DNA of 64,000 nucleotides from Pseudomaricurvus alkylphenolicus (GTDB lineage Bacteria; Pseudomonadota; Gammaproteobacteria; Pseudomonadales; Cellvibrionaceae), in assembly GCF_011683955.1 (NCBI RefSeq), contig NZ_JAAQPI010000001.1, forward strand, positions 1,116,001 through 1,180,000, written 5' to 3'. Below the pieces are notes generated by a model. That model worked only from the letters and a program-made list of their open reading frames with translations. It did no database searches and had not been told where the DNA came from. Below are positions 60,234-64,000 of the stretch, piece by piece. The position numbers were made by a program, and so were the translations under genes. The first letter of the stretch is position 1; every line of letters starts with the position of its first letter.

Positions 60234-61298
60234 ATGAACGAAGCAACGCAATCCATGGGGGCGTTTACCACCCCCAGGAGGCTCACTCAATCCAAAACCC
60301 TGCCCGTGGTGTTCTGGGCCTGGGCAGGTGCCATTATTCTGGTGCTGGAGCTCAATATCTGGGGCAACTGGATTTTTGGCCCTAATTTTACACCCACCGA
60401 TCCCGGGCCGGATCCCATCTCTGAACTGGAGTTGTGGTACCTGTACGGCATTCAAGCGCTGTCGGTGCTGTTCTGGTTCTATGCCGTTTGGGCCTGGATA
60501 CTGAAACCTTCAATGCAGGAGGGCAAATTGACCACCGATGCCATGCTGGCTATCTGCTGCTGGACCATGTGGATCTGGGACCCGAGCATGAACTACAACA
60601 CCACAACCGTGCTTTATAACTCCTACGCGGTGAATATGGGATCCTGGACTTTGGGCAGCTGGCCAGGCTGGACCAGCCCGGCGGGGAATCTGCTGCCAGA
60701 ACCGATCCTGGTACTGGCGACGGGTTACCTGTGCTGGGTCTATTTGATGGTGGTGTTTCCCTGTTTTCTGCTCAAGAAGGTCAAGGCGAGATATCCGAAC
60801 CTTGGCTTCGTGCCCATGTTGGCACTCCTGATTGCCGGCGTCATGCTGACCGATCTGGTGGTCGAAGTGTTGATCCTTCGGACTGGTGTTTACGCCTATC
60901 CTGGTGGAATACGGGAAGTCACCTTGTTTGCCGGTGAAACCTACCAATTTCCCTTAACTGAGATGTTGACTTTTGGTGGCGCCGTGGCGGTGGTCGCCGC
61001 GCTGCGTTTTTTCAAGAATGACAAAGGCGAGACATTTGTCGATCGTGGTCTGGATTCATTGAATATTGGTCAGTTTTGCCAGCAGTGGATCAAGTTTCTT
61101 GGACTGTTCGGTTTTACCCATACGGCTTTTTTCCTGGTGTTTTTTGTTCCCAATATGTGGTTCGCCACCCACAGTGATCCGTGGCCGGAAGGCTACCCCT
61201 CGTACATGATCAATGGCATGTGCAAATACGGCGATGACCGCAATCAGTGCCCGGGTCCCGGCATTTCCATCCCCAGACCTGAAAACAATCCTTTTTAA
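60234..61298 (+). CDS. AveC-like integral membrane protein (paralogue 2)
   Basis: A 354-residue membrane protein with the same conserved loops as the gene at 17716: DPGPDP, DPSMNYNTTTVLYNSY, NMGSWTLGSWPGWTSP, RTGVYAYPGGIREVTLFAGE, DRGLDSLNIGQF, THSDPWPEGYPSYMING and QCPGPG. I set the start at ATG 60234 because the N-terminus then matches the paralogue residue for residue in length (MNEATQ versus MTSATE). An upstream ATG at 60198 would place the coding region against the TAGTA palindrome. The family name comes from avermectin AveC; most members have no assigned function. It is followed 22 bp later by a PPPSP membrane protein, forming an apparent two-gene operon. Confidence 0.65.
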   Translation: MNEATQSMGAFTTPRRLTQSKTLPVVFWAWAGAIILVLELNIWGNWIFGPNFTPTDPGPDPISELELWYLYGIQALSVLFWFYAVWAWILKPSMQEGKLTTDAMLAICCWTMWIWDPSMNYNTTTVLYNSYAVNMGSWTLGSWPGWTSPAGNLLPEPILVLATGYLCWVYLMVVFPCFLLKKVKARYPNLGFVPMLALLIAGVMLTDLVVEVLILRTGVYAYPGGIREVTLFAGETYQFPLTEMLTFGGAVAVVAALRFFKNDKGETFVDRGLDSLNIGQFCQQWIKFLGLFGFTHTAFFLVFFVPNMWFATHSDPWPEGYPSYMINGMCKYGDDRNQCPGPGISIPRPENNPF

Positions 61299-61320
61299 GT
61301 CGTTAATCGGAGAATTTATT

Positions 61321-62088
61321 ATGTCCCCCAATCTTTCTGAACGTGCACAGTCGATCACCGTCTGGTGGGGCCTGGCGTTTATGTATATCTTTGGCTTTAC
61401 CCTCTATTGGCTCCTGCACATGATGCCCCCACCCACGGCGATGTTGACGGAGGCCGAGGTGGGCGCCTTTTATTTGACTCACGCCTTTGATATCAAACTG
61501 GGTGCGATGGTGTCGTCCTGGGTCAGTGCTTTTATGGTGCCCTTTAGTGTGGTTGCCGCGATTCAGTTGGCGCGGCTGGAAAAGCAGGACAACCCAACGG
61601 GAGTACCTGCCTGGTCAATACTGGCGTTTGCCGGCGGTATTTTGATGTCCATGTTTTTGGTGTTCCCTCCAATCGTCTGGGGCGTGGCCGCTTTTACCGC
61701 CGAGCGATCCCCGGGCTTGACGACCATCCTGCATGAGTTGGGAATGCTGACGTTAACGACGACGGATCAGTTTTACATCTTCCAGATGATTCCCATTGCA
61801 ATTGTGAGTTTAACCCGCAAGCACGATGAGTTTTCGGCGTTTCCCCGCTGGCTGGGGTATTTCACCCTGTGGGCGGCGCTGGCATTTGAAGTGGGCGCTT
61901 TGGCGTTTATGTTTAAGGACGGCCCGTTTTCCTGGAATGGTGTATTGGTGTTCTGGATGCCGCTGGTGGTGTTTGGCAGCTGGGTGACGGTTACGTCGCT
62001 GGTGATGTTGCGGGCGTTGGGGCGGCAGTCTCTAGAAAAGCGAATATTGCAAGGTTCGTCGGTGAATGCAGCTGATGTGCGGGTTTGA
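61321..62088 (+). CDS. PPPSP...GPFAWNG-family six-helix membrane protein (copy 4)
   Basis: A 255-residue membrane protein with HMMPPPTAMLTEAEVGAFY (a PPPTA variant), AFPRWLGYFTLWAAL and KDGPFSWNGVLVFWMPLVV, matching the family layout of about six helices. GGAG upstream fixes ATG 61321, and the frame's upstream extension overlaps the AveC-like gene. The tight 22-bp spacing after the AveC-like gene is the strongest physical link in the window between those two families. Confidence 0.6.
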   Translation: MSPNLSERAQSITVWWGLAFMYIFGFTLYWLLHMMPPPTAMLTEAEVGAFYLTHAFDIKLGAMVSSWVSAFMVPFSVVAAIQLARLEKQDNPTGVPAWSILAFAGGILMSMFLVFPPIVWGVAAFTAERSPGLTTILHELGMLTLTTTDQFYIFQMIPIAIVSLTRKHDEFSAFPRWLGYFTLWAALAFEVGALAFMFKDGPFSWNGVLVFWMPLVVFGSWVTVTSLVMLRALGRQSLEKRILQGSSVNAADVRV

Positions 62089-62143
62089 TTGCTGGTTTGG
62101 TTATAACCATTGCGGCAAAGTGCTATGACCGGAACTTGATAAA

Positions 62144-62210
62144 TGCGCTCTTCGAGCGCAATCGCCCTCGGAACGGGCTCCTACAAGATTCTCCAATCAC
62201 CTGTAGGAGC
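62144..62210. repeat. Second palindromic repeat type (TGCGCTC hairpin and GCTCCTACA/TGTAGGAGC pair)
   Basis: TGCGCTC-TTC-GAGCGCA is a perfect small hairpin at 62144-62160. The inverted pair GCTCCTACA (62177-62185) / TGTAGGAGC (62202-62210) follows. The CTGTAGGAGCGC string is typical of REP-like elements known from pseudomonads and relatives. It lies just after the PPPSP copy 4, in the 390-bp gap between convergent genes, and might end transcription. Confidence 0.6.
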
Positions 62211-62362
62211 GCGCGCTGACAGCGTGCCCCGCTTTATCGGGTAGTGCGATGGGTTTTCTCCATACTGAATTTAAAACTCAATGGTCAGAACCGGTGCGCT
62301 ACTTCTGGCCTTGGCACCTAAGCTACACCCAGAAATTTCTGAATTTTGATGGGGCTGTAAAT

Positions 62363-62419
62363 TGATATCATAGTAGCAAAAAAACCAAAATAAATGACGT
62401 AGTTGCTACTATTGTATCA
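62363..62419. repeat. Inverted repeat with 17-bp arms, ATAGTAGCAA / TTGCTACTAT core
   Basis: Arms TGATATCATAGTAGCAA (62363-62379) and TTGCTACTATTGTATCA (62403-62419) match at 15 of 17 positions around a 23-bp AT-rich spacer. The right side AGTTGCTACTATTGTA (62401-62416) matches 15 of 16 bases of 12950-12965, which lies between the twin TetR-type palindromes. It is located between two convergent genes, where a promoter is not expected, so it could be a relic promoter or an additional regulator-binding site. Confidence 0.45.
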
Positions 62420-62478
62420 AGTTTCGATCCCGCGCTATTCGTGATCAATTGAGATGATCTGAAAACCGGTAAGGTCCC

Positions 62479-63222
62479 TCAAGCGCCCTCAGCCGCCAGC
62501 GACGCCAACGGAGCCGTACCAGACTCCTCCTTGATATGCTGCGTCAGATTCCGATGCACACACCAAGCCATACTCCCAAACCAAACGGCAAAGGCAAAAA
62601 CAGGCACATACAAGCCAAACAACCCGTTCCAGGCAAAAGGCCCGTCTTTGAAAAACAACACGGTTCCCGCCGGTATAATCAGGACTGCCGTCCAAAGATT
62701 GATAAAACCAACCCATCGCGGAAAGATTTTGGTTTCACCACGATCGATAAGAATGGCCATACCAATCGCAATCAGTTGAATAAACAAAGACCAGATCACC
62801 GTCATAAACAGAATCCATCCCATCTCATGGATGGCAAAGGTGAGCTCGGCGGCGCGGTTATCGAAGTTATAGGACACGGCCATCCAGATACCAATGGGCG
62901 TGATAAATTCGAGGGACAGCAGGGCGCAGGAGACCATCTGTGTATCGGCCAGGGCCTTGGCGCCGTCGATGCGTTTGAGTTGGCCGGACACCGCGACGGC
63001 ATAAGGCACCATCAAGGCGCAGCCAAACATGGAGATGACCAGACCGATGCGAATGCCAAAAGTGTTTTCGCCATAAAACTGGACAATCTGTTCGGGGCTG
63101 GCCAGAGGCGCGGAGGGGGGAATAAACCCTGCGATCCAAAGAAATGCACCGAGCCATACCAGTAACATGCCGGGCCCGCCCCAGACCAGTACGCGTTGTA
63201 CGCGGGCTTCCATCACGCTCAT
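62479..63222 (-). CDS. PPPSP...GPFAWNG-family six-helix membrane protein (copy 5)
   Basis: A 247-residue membrane protein with AGFIPPSAPLASPEQIVQFY (PPSAP variant), KIFPRWVGFINLWTAVL and KDGPFAWNGLFGLYVPV, and about six helices. AGGAG fixes ATG 63222. It lies downstream of the partial TonB receptor region on the same strand but is separated from it by 155 bp with an inverted repeat pair. It is convergent with copy 4 at 61321. Confidence 0.6.
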   Translation of the reverse strand: MSVMEARVQRVLVWGGPGMLLVWLGAFLWIAGFIPPSAPLASPEQIVQFYGENTFGIRIGLVISMFGCALMVPYAVAVSGQLKRIDGAKALADTQMVSCALLSLEFITPIGIWMAVSYNFDNRAAELTFAIHEMGWILFMTVIWSLFIQLIAIGMAILIDRGETKIFPRWVGFINLWTAVLIIPAGTVLFFKDGPFAWNGLFGLYVPVFAFAVWFGSMAWCVHRNLTQHIKEESGTAPLASLAAEGA

Positions 63223-63265
63223 TGTGTTACTCCTGTTTCGGTTTTGGCTAGATGCCTGTTCGCGC

Positions 63266-63359
63266 GTAGGGTGGAATAGTCGCGAAGCGGCGTAATCCAC
63301 CATTGATCCAGGTATGTGCTACATTCATGGTGGATTACGCTAACGCTAATCCACCCTAC
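63266..63359. repeat. Palindromic GTAGGGTGGATTA repeat, inverted pair
   Basis: Two facing copies (outer arms GTAGGGTGGAATAGTCGCGA and CTAATCCACCCTAC), starting 18 bp after the 3' end of the TonB receptor as read on the minus strand. It matches the pairs at 14228, 22729 and 52463. Confidence 0.85.
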
Positions 63360-63377
63360 GCAGCTGGTGCAAGGAGC

Positions 63378-64000
63378 TTAGAAACGGTACTCCACTTTGG
63401 CACCATAGGTGGTCGGCTCCGCCCACACCGCATTGGCCCAACCCTGAATGCCGGGCGAGGACAAGCTGTTGCCGTTCAGCAGGCTCAACATGATTTCTTC
63501 ATCGGTGAGGTTTTTGCCCCAGGCGGTAATCGTCCAGTCTTCGTTGGGACTGCGGTAGGTCACAAATGCATTGACCAGGGTGTAGCTGTCCTGCTCGTCG
63601 TAGGCGTGGTCAAATTCCCGCAGCTGGTAGCTGTCGCTGAGGGACAGGTCTGCACGGAAGGTGATGGAACCACCATTGTCCAGGTCCAGAGTGTACTGGG
63701 CGCCGGCGGTGGCGGCCCATTCCGGTGAGCGCAACAATGGATTGCCGCTGAGGTCCTGTTCGGTATAGGTCGGGTCGTTGATCAGATCGACGTTCTTGAA
63801 CTCGGTGTATTCGGTGTCGAGCAGGGTCAAGCCAAAGTTGACTTCAAAGGTTTCGCTGAGATAAATCAGCGCGTCCATTTCAGCGCCCAGGATTTCCGCA
63901 TCGGCGTTGTTCACCACGGCGGCGGCACCGACCACTTCCTCTACCTGCAGATCGCTGTAGTCATAGGCAAAGATCGCCGCATTTACCCGCGCTTTGCCAT
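63378..64000 (-). CDS. TonB-dependent outer-membrane receptor, C-terminal part (cut by window edge)
   Basis: The last ~206 residues of a TonB receptor beta-barrel, open to the window edge (FAYDYSDLQVEEVVG at the edge). It ends in Phe (TTYGAKVEYRF), as expected for barrel insertion. It shares NNADAEILGAEMDALIYL, EQDLSGNPLLRSPEW, DSYQLREFDHAYDEQDSYT and WGKNLTDEEIMLSLLN with the receptor at 49259, so the two are recent paralogues. Upstream neighbours lie outside the window. Confidence 0.9.
   Translation of the reverse strand, partial: GKARVNAAIFAYDYSDLQVEEVVGAAAVVNNADAEILGAEMDALIYLSETFEVNFGLTLLDTEYTEFKNVDLINDPTYTEQDLSGNPLLRSPEWAATAGAQYTLDLDNGGSITFRADLSLSDSYQLREFDHAYDEQDSYTLVNAFVTYRSPNEDWTITAWGKNLTDEEIMLSLLNGNSLSSPGIQGWANAVWAEPTTYGAKVEYRF

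Noticed and set aside
13316-63359. Insertion sequences or MITEs mobilised by a local transposase
   Set aside because: The GTAGGGTGGATTA repeats are short hairpins without target duplications that I could see, and no transposase gene is in the window.

Overview
The window reads as chromosomal DNA of a Gram-negative, probably marine gammaproteobacterium. The reasons are three complete and one partial TonB-dependent receptors, an RND efflux pair, OruR/AraC-like regulators, dense coding and a palindromic intergenic repeat of the kind common in gammaproteobacteria. Many of the enzymes and membrane proteins (AveC-like proteins, F420 biosynthesis, an LLM-family F420 oxidoreductase, DapB-like and phytoene-desaturase-like oxidoreductases) belong to families best known from mycobacteria and other actinobacteria, so past transfer is plausible. 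The genus cannot be fixed from sequence reading alone.

Layout. 0-5.5 kb: the start of a NorD-like VWA gene, a NorQ/CbbQ AAA+ ATPase, and divergently an RND adaptor and pump. 5.6-7.3 kb: a HipB/HipA-type pair. 7.4-15.3 kb: a flavin oxidoreductase, periplasmic binding protein, TonB receptor, TetR regulator, small acidic protein and enoyl-CoA hydratase. 14.3-18.8 kb: an apparent four-gene operon (AveC-like protein, flavin oxidoreductase, seven-helix PaxB/Pyr4-like protein, AraC regulator). Divergent from it at 19-23.7 kb are NorE/NorF-like membrane proteins, a Rieske oxygenase and ferredoxin, a six-helix 'PPPSP' membrane protein and an SDR. 24-33 kb: a lower-GC block with two PPPSP proteins, an AraC regulator, flavin oxidoreductase, DapB-like protein, a gutted SDR, a hydrolase remnant and a TonB receptor. 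33.5-40.4 kb: two LysR regulators and an F420 mini-cluster (LLM oxidoreductase, a single-chain CofC-CofG-CofH fusion, NADPH:F420 reductase). 40.8-42.9 kb: small membrane protein, Pyr4-like protein, AraC. 43-44.8 kb: an AbiE toxin-antitoxin pair. 44.8-52.4 kb: Pyr4-like protein, two CrtC/AttH-like proteins around an APH-like kinase, TonB receptor, TetR. 52.6-57.2 kb: AraC, flavin oxidoreductase, 69-residue protein, enoyl-CoA hydratase homologue, Pyr4-like protein. 57.7-59 kb: a degenerate Fic protein. 59-64 kb: AraC, AveC-like protein, two PPPSP proteins and the end of a fourth TonB receptor.

The main observation is that the same few families recur in reshuffled combinations: four Pyr4-like seven-helix proteins, four phytoene-desaturase-like flavoenzymes, two AveC-like proteins, five PPPSP...GPFAWNG membrane proteins, two CrtC/AttH-like proteins, five AraC regulators and four TonB receptors. 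Several promoters share the palindrome TAGTAM-N6-KTACTA at a constant 38-57 bp from the start codon. The TetR promoters carry the same half-sites spaced by 4 bp, and two AraC promoters carry 20-bp-phased direct repeats ending TCACC. I infer one regulon handling a lipophilic, possibly polycyclic isoprenoid- or polyketide-like compound: uptake by the TonB receptors, oxidation by flavin, Rieske and F420 enzymes, and ring or skeleton changes by membrane proteins. The substrate and the direction (synthesis or breakdown) are not determined by the sequence.

No rRNA, tRNA, CRISPR array, transposase or prophage gene was recognised.
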